Position numbers and translations under genes: made by a program. The notes beneath the pieces were generated by a model. The model did no database searches, was not told where the DNA came from, and was given only the letters and a program-made list of their open reading frames with translations. Of a stretch of DNA of 45,057 nt, positions 1 through 8,946 are shown one piece after another (the first letter of the stretch is position 1; the number at the start of each line of letters is the position of its first letter). Source of the DNA: JABCPE02 sp963518955 (GTDB taxonomy: Bacteria; Bacteroidota; Bacteroidia; Flavobacteriales; Weeksellaceae); contig CAUQKI010000013.1 of NCBI GenBank assembly GCA_963518955.1, forward strand, positions 1-45,057. Reading direction: 5' to 3'.

Positions 1-121
1 GGAAAAGAGCATACTCCTCCATACTTTTGTCCGACTTCTGCCAGCCTAAGTTCTCGTAAAAGGCAAGAGCTTTCTTAAAGTCGTGGACACCTAAAGTGAT
101 AAGTGTAAATTTCTGTCTCAT
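1..121 (-). CDS. VOC (glyoxalase/bleomycin-resistance) family protein, N-terminal part only
   Basis: The first 40 codons of a gene reading leftward out of the window begin at the ATG at 121. The protein starts MRQKFTLITLGVHDFKKALA and continues with a FYENLGW segment. A short beta strand, then a 'D...A..FYe.LGW' helix, is the classic first half of a vicinal-oxygen-chelate module, as in glyoxalases and related metalloenzymes. The catalytic or ligand part lies outside the window, so no substrate can be assigned. Confidence 0.75.
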   Translation of the reverse strand, partial: MRQKFTLITLGVHDFKKALAFYENLGWQKSDKSMEEYALF

Positions 122-155
122 TTGGTCAATGTTTTTTACTATTTTGAAAAGTTCA

Positions 156-977
156 TTATGAGTTGTTTTTCTTTTTGAAAAGGCTAAATAACTGGGTAAA
201 TGTAACACCAATTATCATAACAATAAAGCTAATCAGAAATATAGGAAAAAAGAGTATTTTCATTATTCCCTCTACAAAAATATTACTTTTTTTGGTAAAG
301 GCTCCTTTGTACAATTGGGCTTTATACGGATAATGCTTATAAGGCTTGGTAGCTATTAGGGTGGTTATGGTGCCTTTGGCTGGAATATATTGATGAGCCA
401 CTCCGAAGTTGTACATCGCCCATTCTACTATTTCACGATGTTCGGGTTTATCTGTAAAAGGACTTTTTAGGAACACCAATAGTTTATCCAACTGAGAGGG
501 TGGAGTTAGTGAAATAGCCATTTTGCAGATAAGGATTTTCTCTTCCTGTGAAGAGAACTGATTAGCTTCAATCTGCTTCCAACATTCTTTTAGAAGATTG
601 GGTTCGGCTTGGTTTTCTTCTTTAATAGGATAATCGCAATCGGTTTTGGGAATATTGTACCAATCATCAAAGTTATATTCCTGAATGATTTTTAAAAAGC
701 TTTGAATGCTGCTAAAAATAGGGGTGAAATCCAAAGCATCGTGTATGACTAAGGCTACTTTCCCTTTTAGCAATCCTGTGGTATATACTGCTACAAAATC
801 GCTTTCGTTATTGGTGAAGATTGGTAATAGTTCAGCACCCAAAGCATAAGCCGATAGCCATTCTTGAGTTGTGTCGAACTCTTCCTCTTGCATCAGCCTC
901 ACATTTCCTTTAGGAGTGAATTCTTTTAAAAAATCACTATCTAATTGGTATTTTTTACAGATGTTTTCCCAATTCAT
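156..977 (-). CDS. Hypothetical protein with C-terminal membrane segment, possibly SUKH-like
   Basis: This is a 273-residue protein with no family I can name securely. The N-terminal ~100 residues are acidic and contain a strand-rich stretch (GLLKGKVALVIHD followed by SSIQSFLKII) that resembles the core of SMI1/KNR4 (SUKH) immunity proteins. That resemblance is weak and visual only. Residues ~235-262 form one strongly hydrophobic segment followed by a lysine-rich tail (FKKKNNS), so the protein is probably C-terminally anchored in the inner membrane with its bulk in the cytoplasm. It lies 27 bases downstream of the next minus-strand gene (1005-1634) and may be cotranscribed with it. If the SUKH reading is right, it would be an orphan immunity-type gene. 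Confidence 0.6.
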   Translation of the reverse strand: MNWENICKKYQLDSDFLKEFTPKGNVRLMQEEEFDTTQEWLSAYALGAELLPIFTNNESDFVAVYTTGLLKGKVALVIHDALDFTPIFSSIQSFLKIIQEYNFDDWYNIPKTDCDYPIKEENQAEPNLLKECWKQIEANQFSSQEEKILICKMAISLTPPSQLDKLLVFLKSPFTDKPEHREIVEWAMYNFGVAHQYIPAKGTITTLIATKPYKHYPYKAQLYKGAFTKKSNIFVEGIMKILFFPIFLISFIVMIIGVTFTQLFSLFKKKNNS

Positions 978-1004
978 ACATTAGTTTTTAATCAAAAATA
1001 AAGG

Positions 1005-1634
1005 CTATTTAGTTAATGCTTTTTCTACTATTTCTATAAGCTCCTCAGGGGTCATTAGGGTATTGAGATAGTCTTCCAAAGTTCCCATATTATCTATTTC
1101 ATTGAAAAACACCTCGTGATCAGTACCAAAGAGAGTAGGGTTTTCGGGATTGGGATCGCTTAGGGTTATGTATATATGGTCAGGATAGCCAGAGGTATAG
1201 AACAATTGTATAAGATCAGGAGTCTTGTCTCCTATAACTTTTATAATTTCAGTGAGGTCTGTAAATTCCTCATCGGAGAAATCGTCATACCATTCTTCAT
1301 AGTCATCGGTACCTTCTTTGAAGGGGGTAAAGAGGCTGGCTGTCCAAAAGTGTTGCCCATAAGGTTCTTCCGTAAGTCGATAGAACTGAGCAATCATCTG
1401 GTCATAGAAAGCCTTTTTATTAGTTTGGTAAAGTTCCCTATGATCATCTACCCACGCGCCTATGCCATAAATAGGCTCAGTATCTTCTGCCTTTGCCCAA
1501 GGAGTGTCCTGAGGCTTTGGATAGAGTACGGTATCAAAAGTAATAGCCAATAGGTCATCCGCTAAGGAAGTTCCTTTCACTTGGCTGATGTCGCCTCCAA
1601 GGGCTTGGATTCTGTTAAGAATTTCTTGTTTCAT
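1005..1634 (-). CDS. SUKH/SMI1-like hypothetical protein
   Basis: A 209-residue, very acidic, soluble protein without a signal peptide. The C-terminal third has a pattern seen in SMI1/KNR4-like proteins: 'TLFGTDHEVFFNEIDNMGTLEDYLNTLMTPEEL', a strand with FF..I followed by a G-T-L-E-x-(F/Y)-L helix. SUKH proteins are often immunity proteins against contact-dependent or polymorphic toxins. No toxin gene is visible nearby, so the role is inferred only. ATG is at 1634. About 185 bases of AT-rich DNA separate it from the divergent metalloprotease gene, and that gap should hold both promoters. Confidence 0.6.
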   Translation of the reverse strand: MKQEILNRIQALGGDISQVKGTSLADDLLAITFDTVLYPKPQDTPWAKAEDTEPIYGIGAWVDDHRELYQTNKKAFYDQMIAQFYRLTEEPYGQHFWTASLFTPFKEGTDDYEEWYDDFSDEEFTDLTEIIKVIGDKTPDLIQLFYTSGYPDHIYITLSDPNPENPTLFGTDHEVFFNEIDNMGTLEDYLNTLMTPEELIEIVEKALTK

Positions 1635-1773
1635 ATGGTTTGGGTATTTATAATTAAATGTATTTTGTTCAAAAATAGTTATAAATTTTTATTTTGTTTT
1701 AATAGAGAGGAGTTTTTATAGGGTGGTTTTTTATAAAATCATAAAAATTTATAAATTTTCAGAAAAAACTTAG

Positions 1774-1781
1774 TATTTTTG
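1774..1781 (+). promoter_or_regulatory. Bacteroidota -7 box for the metalloprotease-SusCD operon
   Basis: TATTTTTG matches the TAnnTTTG consensus and lies about 40 bases before the ATG at 1820. No clear TTTG -33 element is seen at the expected spacing, so this is moderate support only. Confidence 0.45.
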
Positions 1782-1819
1782 CCCTCCGTTTTTGATTTTT
1801 TTAATAAAATTTAAATACA

Positions 1820-4408
1820 ATGAAGAAAATATTATTGGTTGCGATGATGCTTCAGTCTATGGTGGCTTTTTCTCAAGATAAAAAAACGAAGAAAAAAGAT
1901 GCCGCAAAGACCGAAAACGAGGCGAAAAAAGACAGTACAGCAAGCAAAAGCGATATCACGGCTTATAATGATTTTATAAAAGGTGCAGTCACCAAGGATG
2001 GACTTTTTAAAATCCATACCATAAAGGAGAAAATCTATTTCGAGATTCCTAATGAAGTGCTGGGAAAAGATTTATTGATTGTCAATAAAATTTCCTCCGT
2101 TCCCGCTCAGATAAACAATGCAGGGATTAACAAGGGTATCAATTATGAAAATAAACTCATCCGTTTCTACAAAGATGAGAAAAATAATAAGGTGTGGGCA
2201 AAGACCTTTGACCCAAAAATCAGTGTAAATAAGAAAGACAACATCGCGCGCTCTGTACAGGATAACTATGTAGAGTCTATCATAGAAGGTTTTGAGATAA
2301 AAACCTACGGAAAAGACTCTGCCGTAGTGGTGCAGGTGAATAATGTTTTCAATGGGACTTCTAAGAGTTTTAACAACCTTTTTGATAACATCGGTATGGG
2401 CGGTTCGGTGAGAACCAAAGATTCTTATATAGAAGAAGTGAAGAGCTTTCCTCAGAATGTAGTCATAAAATCCCAGCTTACGACCCAAGTTTCCGAAGGT
2501 AAAACCACTGCGGAAAAAGCCGACCTTACGGTAGGAACGACCACAAATATCGTTCTCCTTCCAGAGCCTATGGTAGGGCGTTTTTCGGATGATAGAGTAG
2601 GATATTTTACCACTCCCAAGGTTTATTTCTCGGATAAACAGCAGAGAGTGGATAACAAGGAACTCATCACACGCTGGCGCCTAGAACCCAAAGAGCAGGA
2701 AGTAGGGAAATACCTGTCAGGACAGCTGGTAGAACCCAAAAAACCTATAATCTATTACATAGACCCAGCAACACCGAAACAGTGGCAGCAGGCGATAATA
2801 GACGGTGTGCATGACTGGAACAAAGCCTTTGAAAAGGCAGGTTTTAAAAATGTAATCAGCGCAAGACTTCCAGACCCAGAAGATAAAGAATTTGATGTAG
2901 ATGATGTGCGGTATTCGGTAATTACCTACGCCGCATCTTCTATGGCAAATGCCATGGGACCTTCTGTGGTAGACCCTCGTACGGGAGAAATTCTAGAATC
3001 GGATATTATCTGGTGGCATAATGTGATGACGCTTCTTCACTCGTGGATGCGCGTGCAGACAGGCATTATAGACCCTGAGGCGAGAGGAAATGTTTTCCCA
3101 GATGCTAAAATGGCAAACGCTATCCGTTTCGTTTCATCTCACGAAGTGGGACATACATTTGGGCTAAGGCACAATATGGGTTCATCTTTTGCGTATTCTG
3201 TAGAGGATTTGAGAAAGCCAGATTTTACCGAAAAAATGGGCGGAACAGCGCCTTCCATTATGGATTATGCAAGGTTTAATTATGTCGCACAGGAAGGCGA
3301 TGGCGTGAAGCAAATCACTCCTAAAATAGGTGTTTATGATGAGTTTGCGATTAATTTCGGATATAGATGGACAGGGAAATCCAGCCCAGAAGAGGAACTG
3401 AGTATTACTAAATCTTGGATAGACAAACACGATGGCGACCCAAAGTATTTCTACGGAGAGCAGCAGTCCGAAACCATAGACCCTCGTTCACAATCAGAGG
3501 ATTTAGGGAATAATGCCATGAAAGCAGGAGAGTACGGAATTATCAACCTTAAAAAAACAATTCCCAATATCATAGAATGGAGCACGAAAGACGGCGAAAC
3601 CTATGAAGAGGCGAAAGCGTTTTATAATCAGGTGATTAACCAGTGGTATGTCTATAATACGCATACTTTGGCGAACATTGGTGGATTTTATCTCACGCCT
3701 TTGGTAAAAGGGAATAAAATGAAATCCTACATACCTGTTCCTTATCAAACTCAAAAAGAGGCGCTGAACTTCCTTAAAAAGAATATTCTCACCCTACCGA
3801 AATGGTTGTTTATCAATCCGTTAAAAGATGTGCTGAAACCTACCAAAAACACACCAGCAGGAGCAGTAGAGCAGTCGCCGTATAATATTTTCAGAGAGAG
3901 ACAGGCAGCTATTTTGTATAATCTGATGCATGATGAAAGGCTTTTGAGACTTTTGGAAGCGGAATTTCTGCAAACCGAAGGAAACGAAAAGATAATGACT
4001 GTAGCAGAGCTTTTTGATGATTTGAGGAAATTTATTTTTGATAAGTCTTTGAAAAACAAAAGCTTGACTATCGCCGAAAGAATGACACAGAAAAACTATG
4101 TAGATGCGCTTATCATAGATGTAGGGCGTATTTATGAAAAAACAGAAAAAGGGATTTTTGGCAAGATGCCTATGATTTGTGACTATGCACACCATAATTT
4201 GGAGGAAAAACACAGCATAGATGAGCAGAAACTGACTTTGTATTTCAGTGGAATGAAGCGCCTTTCGGAGGTGGGTTCCGCAAAGAGAGCAGAGCTGATT
4301 AAAATAAAGAAAATCATCCTCGTTGCAAAAAATACAGCAGATGAAGCGACTAGAAATCATTACGAAGATATGTTGATAAGACTAAATAAAGCATTAAGAG
4401 AAAAATAA
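1820..4408 (+). CDS. Secreted zinc-dependent metalloprotease (DUF5117/DUF5118 type)
   Basis: An 862-residue exported peptidase. Residues 1-19 (MKKILLVAMMLQSMVAFSQ) are a clear signal peptide, followed by a lysine-rich linker. The zincin active site HEVGHTFGLRH is at residues 441-451, giving H441, E442, H445 and the third ligand H451. A Met-turn-like SIMDY follows near residue 481. The large N-terminal region corresponds to the DUF5118/DUF5117 segments that precede the catalytic domain in Bacteroidota proteins of this kind, and the length is typical. It lies 16 bases upstream of the SusC gene, so the three genes are probably one operon. I infer that it cleaves extracellular or periplasmic proteins and that the SusCD pair imports the products. 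Confidence 0.9.
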   Translation: MKKILLVAMMLQSMVAFSQDKKTKKKDAAKTENEAKKDSTASKSDITAYNDFIKGAVTKDGLFKIHTIKEKIYFEIPNEVLGKDLLIVNKISSVPAQINNAGINKGINYENKLIRFYKDEKNNKVWAKTFDPKISVNKKDNIARSVQDNYVESIIEGFEIKTYGKDSAVVVQVNNVFNGTSKSFNNLFDNIGMGGSVRTKDSYIEEVKSFPQNVVIKSQLTTQVSEGKTTAEKADLTVGTTTNIVLLPEPMVGRFSDDRVGYFTTPKVYFSDKQQRVDNKELITRWRLEPKEQEVGKYLSGQLVEPKKPIIYYIDPATPKQWQQAIIDGVHDWNKAFEKAGFKNVISARLPDPEDKEFDVDDVRYSVITYAASSMANAMGPSVVDPRTGEILESDIIWWHNVMTLLHSWMRVQTGIIDPEARGNVFPDAKMANAIRFVSSHEVGHTFGLRHNMGSSFAYSVEDLRKPDFTEKMGGTAPSIMDYARFNYVAQEGDGVKQITPKIGVYDEFAINFGYRWTGKSSPEEELSITKSWIDKHDGDPKYFYGEQQSETIDPRSQSEDLGNNAMKAGEYGIINLKKTIPNIIEWSTKDGETYEEAKAFYNQVINQWYVYNTHTLANIGGFYLTPLVKGNKMKSYIPVPYQTQKEALNFLKKNILTLPKWLFINPLKDVLKPTKNTPAGAVEQSPYNIFRERQAAILYNLMHDERLLRLLEAEFLQTEGNEKIMTVAELFDDLRKFIFDKSLKNKSLTIAERMTQKNYVDALIIDVGRIYEKTEKGIFGKMPMICDYAHHNLEEKHSIDEQKLTLYFSGMKRLSEVGSAKRAELIKIKKIILVAKNTADEATRNHYEDMLIRLNKALREK

Positions 4409-4424
4409 TGAAACTATAATAAAT

Positions 4425-7400
4425 ATGAGAAGAGCAAAATTTTTGTTGGGTCTTTTACCGAGTGTCCTTTGGGCTCAGAACACGCCTAAGGACACCACTA
4501 AGACTAAAATCAAGGAGATAGATGAGGTTATAATCACAGGTTTCCAAAAGATAGAGAAAAGTAAAATCACATCTTCTGTGGATGTGGTGAAAATGAAGGA
4601 TATAGAGCAAAAGGCGGTAGCATCCATAGACCAGATGCTGCAGGGGAGAGTACCAGGTTTGCTCGTTACGCCAGCATCAGGAACGCCAGGGCAGATTGCA
4701 CCTATCAGACTTAGGGGAACGGCTTCACTTTCGGGGCCTACTGACCCACTATGGGTTATAGATGGAATGCCGCTGGAAATGGGCGATGCGCCTAAATATG
4801 ATGCAGGAAAGGACATCAACGACCTTAAAAATTACTCTATCGCAGGGTTTAACCCAGAAGATATAGAGTCCATCACCGTACTGAAAGATGCTTCGGCTAC
4901 GGCAATTTATGGAGCGAGAGCAGCGAATGGGGTGATTTTGGTGACGACCAAAAGTGGGAAAAAAGGGCGAATGAATGTTAATTTCTCAGCGAGTACATTT
5001 GTCAATTTAAGACCGAATTTTTCTAAACTTAATTTGATGAATTCCAATCAAAAAGTAGATTGGGAACTGATGATGGCATCTCGCTCGGATTTAGACAATT
5101 ATAGAAAAGATAATGGTGAGGTTGCGAGAATATTATTAGCAAATAACGACTGGAATTTGTTCCGCAGTGGTGGTTTTTCAGCGATTAGTGAGGCTTCTCA
5201 AAGAGAAATAAATGCGCTGAGAAATGTAAATACCAACTGGGGAAACCTGCTCTATAGAACAGCGATAAACAAGCAGTATTCGGTGAGCCTTTCAGGTGGA
5301 TTGGATAATTATGCTTATTACGCTTCGTTAGGATACTACGATGAGCAGTCTACGGTAATAGGTTCTGGTTTTGAGAGACTTAACCTTACTTTTAAGAATG
5401 ATTTTAAAATCAATAATAAAATAAAAGTAGGTTTGTCCATATTTGGAACAAATACTAAGCAGTCTTCTTTCTTGTCTGATGCTTCGGGGAATATCACGCC
5501 GACTTACTATTCCAGAAGTGCTAATCCTTATCTAAGACCAAAGGATGCAAATGGCAACTATGTCTATGACTCAAATGTGAACTACATGGATGGAGATGCC
5601 AGAATTCCGTATAACTACATGGAGGAGAAGGATAATACAAGGTATGATTTGAACACGAAATCGCTTCGTGGTATTTTGAATTTGGATTATAAAATATTCA
5701 AATTCTTGGAGTTCCGTTCTCAGTTGGGCATCCAGTATGAAAACCAAAAAACGGAAAAATATGCCACAGAGCAGACTTATTTCCTTAGAAAAAGAAGAGA
5801 TGCTTCTAAGATAACTTCTGGAGGGACAACGACTTATATCATCCCAAAAGGCGATTATTATAACATTTCTAACGGGAATAGTTTTGAATATAATTTTAAA
5901 AATATTTTAGAATTTAGCAAAAAGATAAACCGACATGATGTCAATCTCCTTGTAGGTTCGGAAATTAGAGAAACTAAATATACATCGGTAAACAGCCAAA
6001 TGTATGGTTACAACCCAAGACAGAGAACATCCATCCCTCTAAATATCCCAAATAGTGAGATGAGAAATGCGAACTATCTTCCTGTGGTAGATACAGAGGT
6101 TTCTAATGCTTATGCATCTTTCTTTGGGACAGCATCTTATACTTTTGCTAATAGATATACTTTCTTTGGAAGTGTGAGATATGATGGGACAAACTTCTTC
6201 GGAGCGGAGACCAATAAGAGATGGAACCCTATCTGGGCGGCATCTGTAGCATGGAATGTGAAAAATGAGAACTTCTTGAAGGATAATAAAACCATCAGCA
6301 TGTTCAAAATTCGTAGTTCCTATGGACTTCAGGGGAATATAGACCGAAATACTTCGCCTTTCTTCACAGGAAGATACAGCACAGCGAAAATCCTTAATCA
6401 GACAGAAAATACTATCAATGATGAAGGTGCGCCGAATTCATTGCTAAGATGGGAAAAAACCAGAACTGTGGATGTGGGATTGGATTTTGGATTGTTTAAT
6501 AACAGGATTAATTTCAACCTTGACTTCTATCACAGAAAAGGAACGGATTTGATGGGAGTAAAACAGCTTCCACTGGAAACAGGATTTAACCAAGTGAATG
6601 TAAACTGGGCGGAAGTTACCAATAAAGGTTTTGAGTTCTCTCTTTCTACGATAAATATCGATAGAGAAAAATTCAGATGGAGTACGACTTTCAACATTGC
6701 AGCCAACCGAAGCAATATAGACCAAATTCATGATGGGCTTAGCAATTTTTATCCATCAGGAAAAGGCTATCCTATCAATGCTGTTTTTGGTCTAAGATCA
6801 GCAGGGCTGGATGCTAATGGGCTTCCTCAGTTCTATGACAGAAACGGAAATATAGTTTCTACGGTAGATTTTTACAAAATTTCTGACCCATGGGGCGTAG
6901 GATACATAGAGAGTGAGTATCTTGCTAATGGAAATTTCAGAGATTTGTATACTTACATCGGAGATAGAGACCCTAAATTCTATGGAGGAATCACCAATAC
7001 CTTTGATATAGGAAACTGGGACCTTACGATTTCTGCTGCATTTAACATAAATAAATGGGTAGTAGCCAATCCTCCTTATAACTTTACAACGGTGGATAGA
7101 GGACAGAATAATTCTACAGATATCCTAAACGCTTGGGCACCAGGGAATACAAATACCACCCTTCCGAGAATTATAGGAGAAAATACTGTTCCAGGGCAGG
7201 AAATAGTTTATTTATGGTATAATAACTTTGATTCTTCAGGGTCTTACAACCATTTTGACAGCTGGATGAAGAAAATGAGCTATATCAGAATAAACAACAT
7301 CCGTTTAGGGTATTCTCTGCCGTCTTCTATGCTTCATAATACAGGGATTAACTCCTTGAGATTCTATGTAGAGGGTAGAAATATGCTGGTTTTTGGGACT

Positions 7401-7496
7401 AATTATAAAGGATATTTTGACCCTGAAACTTATGGGAATCTATACGCCCAGCCTATTCAGAAATCTATTGTTTTTGGTTTAAATGTAAATTTTTAA
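4425..7496 (+). CDS. SusC/RagA-family TonB-dependent outer-membrane transporter
   Basis: A 1023-residue outer-membrane receptor. After a short signal peptide (about 17 residues, ending at WAQ) and a TonB-box-like EIDEVIITGFQ, the plug domain begins. It contains RVPGLLV, the 'IRLRGTASLSG' plug strand, 'WVIDGMPL' and the SusC signature 'ATAIYGARAANGVILVTTKSGKKG' near residues 156-179. The rest is barrel strands ending in an aromatic terminus (GLNVNF), as expected for Bam-dependent insertion. The carboxypeptidase-regulatory-like domain that usually precedes the plug in SusC proteins is absent. It pairs with the SusD gene 21 bases downstream. The substrate is unknown; the adjacent protease points to peptides. 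Confidence 0.95.
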   Translation: MRRAKFLLGLLPSVLWAQNTPKDTTKTKIKEIDEVIITGFQKIEKSKITSSVDVVKMKDIEQKAVASIDQMLQGRVPGLLVTPASGTPGQIAPIRLRGTASLSGPTDPLWVIDGMPLEMGDAPKYDAGKDINDLKNYSIAGFNPEDIESITVLKDASATAIYGARAANGVILVTTKSGKKGRMNVNFSASTFVNLRPNFSKLNLMNSNQKVDWELMMASRSDLDNYRKDNGEVARILLANNDWNLFRSGGFSAISEASQREINALRNVNTNWGNLLYRTAINKQYSVSLSGGLDNYAYYASLGYYDEQSTVIGSGFERLNLTFKNDFKINNKIKVGLSIFGTNTKQSSFLSDASGNITPTYYSRSANPYLRPKDANGNYVYDSNVNYMDGDARIPYNYMEEKDNTRYDLNTKSLRGILNLDYKIFKFLEFRSQLGIQYENQKTEKYATEQTYFLRKRRDASKITSGGTTTYIIPKGDYYNISNGNSFEYNFKNILEFSKKINRHDVNLLVGSEIRETKYTSVNSQMYGYNPRQRTSIPLNIPNSEMRNANYLPVVDTEVSNAYASFFGTASYTFANRYTFFGSVRYDGTNFFGAETNKRWNPIWAASVAWNVKNENFLKDNKTISMFKIRSSYGLQGNIDRNTSPFFTGRYSTAKILNQTENTINDEGAPNSLLRWEKTRTVDVGLDFGLFNNRINFNLDFYHRKGTDLMGVKQLPLETGFNQVNVNWAEVTNKGFEFSLSTINIDREKFRWSTTFNIAANRSNIDQIHDGLSNFYPSGKGYPINAVFGLRSAGLDANGLPQFYDRNGNIVSTVDFYKISDPWGVGYIESEYLANGNFRDLYTYIGDRDPKFYGGITNTFDIGNWDLTISAAFNINKWVVANPPYNFTTVDRGQNNSTDILNAWAPGNTNTTLPRIIGENTVPGQEIVYLWYNNFDSSGSYNHFDSWMKKMSYIRINNIRLGYSLPSSMLHNTGINSLRFYVEGRNMLVFGTNYKGYFDPETYGNLYAQPIQKSIVFGLNVNF

Positions 7497-7517
7497 TAAT
7501 CAATAAATTATATAATA

Positions 7518-8834
7518 ATGAAAAAATATATCATAAAAGCCTTGTTCATCGGAGCTGTTTTGTCCACAGGGCTTACTTCTTGTGACAGATTTTTGGACAT
7601 CACTCCTACGGGAAAAGTTATTCCACAGACAGAGGAAGATTTCCGTGCGCTTCTTACTCGTGCCTATAATCTTTATCCTCAGCATAAAGCATTAGCAAAC
7701 CTGAAAACTGATGAAGTAAAAGCAGGAACGACCAACGAAAGTCTACAAACGATTTTCACTTGGAGTGAGGCTTCTCCATTCCCTGGTTCTAAGGATTTCC
7801 CATACATTACTTTTTATCAGACAATTTTCTATTCTAATTATATTATAGATAACACGCTGAAATACAATGCTTCCACTTCGAAAATCAATCAGATTTTGGG
7901 TGAGGCCTATGCATTGAGAGCTTATACTTATTTTGAGCTGATAAACCTCTATGCTCCTGCTTATAAGGGAAGTAATGGTTCCGCAAAAGCGGTTCCGCTG
8001 GTAACAAGTCCTCAGCTGGAGGGAGATTTTCCTCGTGCGACATTGGACGAGGTCTATGGACAGATTCTTTCTGACCTTGATAAGGCTTTGACATTGCTAA
8101 ACAAAAGCCAATTTGATGAAGGGTATAACTATCGTTTTACTACTGTGGCTGCTCACGCCCTGAAAGCTCGTGTTCATCAGTATCGTGGAGAATGGGCTAA
8201 TGCTCTGGCAGAAGCAGAAACTGTCCTTGCGGCGAAGTCTACATTGGTGGATTTTAACTCTTTTACAAATCTTCCAAGCAGCTATAAATCAGTGGAATCT
8301 ATCATGAATTTGGATGCGGGAGTTACCAGCGAGACCAGTCGTTTTGCTATGGTGAGCAATGAGCATCTTGCTCTTTTTGACCAAACAAATGATTTGCGTT
8401 TTGCTAAATATTTCGATGCTGATGTCACAAATTATAGAACTAAAAAATTCAGCAGTTCTAATGAGTTTAAAGTTTCTTTCCGAGTAGGAGAGATTATGCT
8501 GATAAAAGCTGAAGCTTTAGCAAAATTAGGAAGAGAAACAGATTCCAAAAATACACTATTAGCTTTAGCCGCGAAGAGATATAATTCAACGGGATTAACG
8601 AATTTTACAACGACTATCAATGGGCTTTCTGGCAATGCTTATTACACAGAATTATTGAACGAAAGAGCGAGAGAGACTTCATTCGAAGGGCTTCGTTGGT
8701 TTGATTTAAGAAGAACTACCCAGCCTTCCATTATCCATGTTTATGATGGAACTACTTACACGCTTAATTCTGGAGATGCCCGCTATACGCTGCCTTTTCC
8801 AAGAGAAGCAAGACTCAAAAATCCTAATTTATAA
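7518..8834 (+). CDS. SusD/RagB-family substrate-binding lipoprotein
   Basis: A 438-residue surface lipoprotein. The signal peptide ends in the lipobox LTSC, giving a lipidated Cys at residue 22, followed by the typical 'DRFLDITPTG' SusD start. The N-terminal segment has SusD helices (FRALLTRAYNLYP, ILGEAYALRAYTYFELINLYAPAY), TPR-like repeats follow, and the C-terminus carries the signature 'LLNERARETSFEGLRWFDLRR' and ends '...LPFPREARLKNPNL'. It would act as the lid on the SusC barrel. It is somewhat shorter than many SusD proteins (about 500-600 residues) but looks complete, and its operon is closed by the terminator at 8841. Confidence 0.95.
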   Translation: MKKYIIKALFIGAVLSTGLTSCDRFLDITPTGKVIPQTEEDFRALLTRAYNLYPQHKALANLKTDEVKAGTTNESLQTIFTWSEASPFPGSKDFPYITFYQTIFYSNYIIDNTLKYNASTSKINQILGEAYALRAYTYFELINLYAPAYKGSNGSAKAVPLVTSPQLEGDFPRATLDEVYGQILSDLDKALTLLNKSQFDEGYNYRFTTVAAHALKARVHQYRGEWANALAEAETVLAAKSTLVDFNSFTNLPSSYKSVESIMNLDAGVTSETSRFAMVSNEHLALFDQTNDLRFAKYFDADVTNYRTKKFSSSNEFKVSFRVGEIMLIKAEALAKLGRETDSKNTLLALAAKRYNSTGLTNFTTTINGLSGNAYYTELLNERARETSFEGLRWFDLRRTTQPSIIHVYDGTTYTLNSGDARYTLPFPREARLKNPNL

Positions 8835-8840
8835 ACCTAA

Positions 8841-8869
8841 AAAGCCATTCACACTGAATGGCTTTTTTT
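8841..8869 (+). terminator. Rho-independent terminator of the SusCD operon
   Basis: AAAGCCATTC pairs with GAATGGCTTT around a 5-base loop and is followed by a run of T, seven bases after the susD stop codon. Confidence 0.9.
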
Positions 8870-8918
8870 ATTTTGGTTAATTTTGAATAAAAATTGCAAT
8901 AATTTTGTTGCTTTATCC

Positions 8919-8926
8919 TATTTTTG
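8919..8926 (+). promoter_or_regulatory. -7 box (TAnnTTTG) of valS
   Basis: TATTTTTG lies 20 bases before the ATG at 8947, with a TTG at 8894-8896 as a possible -33 element. Its position places the transcript start inside the region before 8947, which argues against the in-frame upstream TTG/ATG codons as starts. Confidence 0.55.
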
Positions 8927-8946
8927 CAAATCTAAAAAATAATAAA

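Noticed and set aside
1832..4360. Several minus-strand reading frames within the metalloprotease gene
   Set aside because: They lie opposite a strongly supported gene, lack promoters and family motifs, and are composition shadows.
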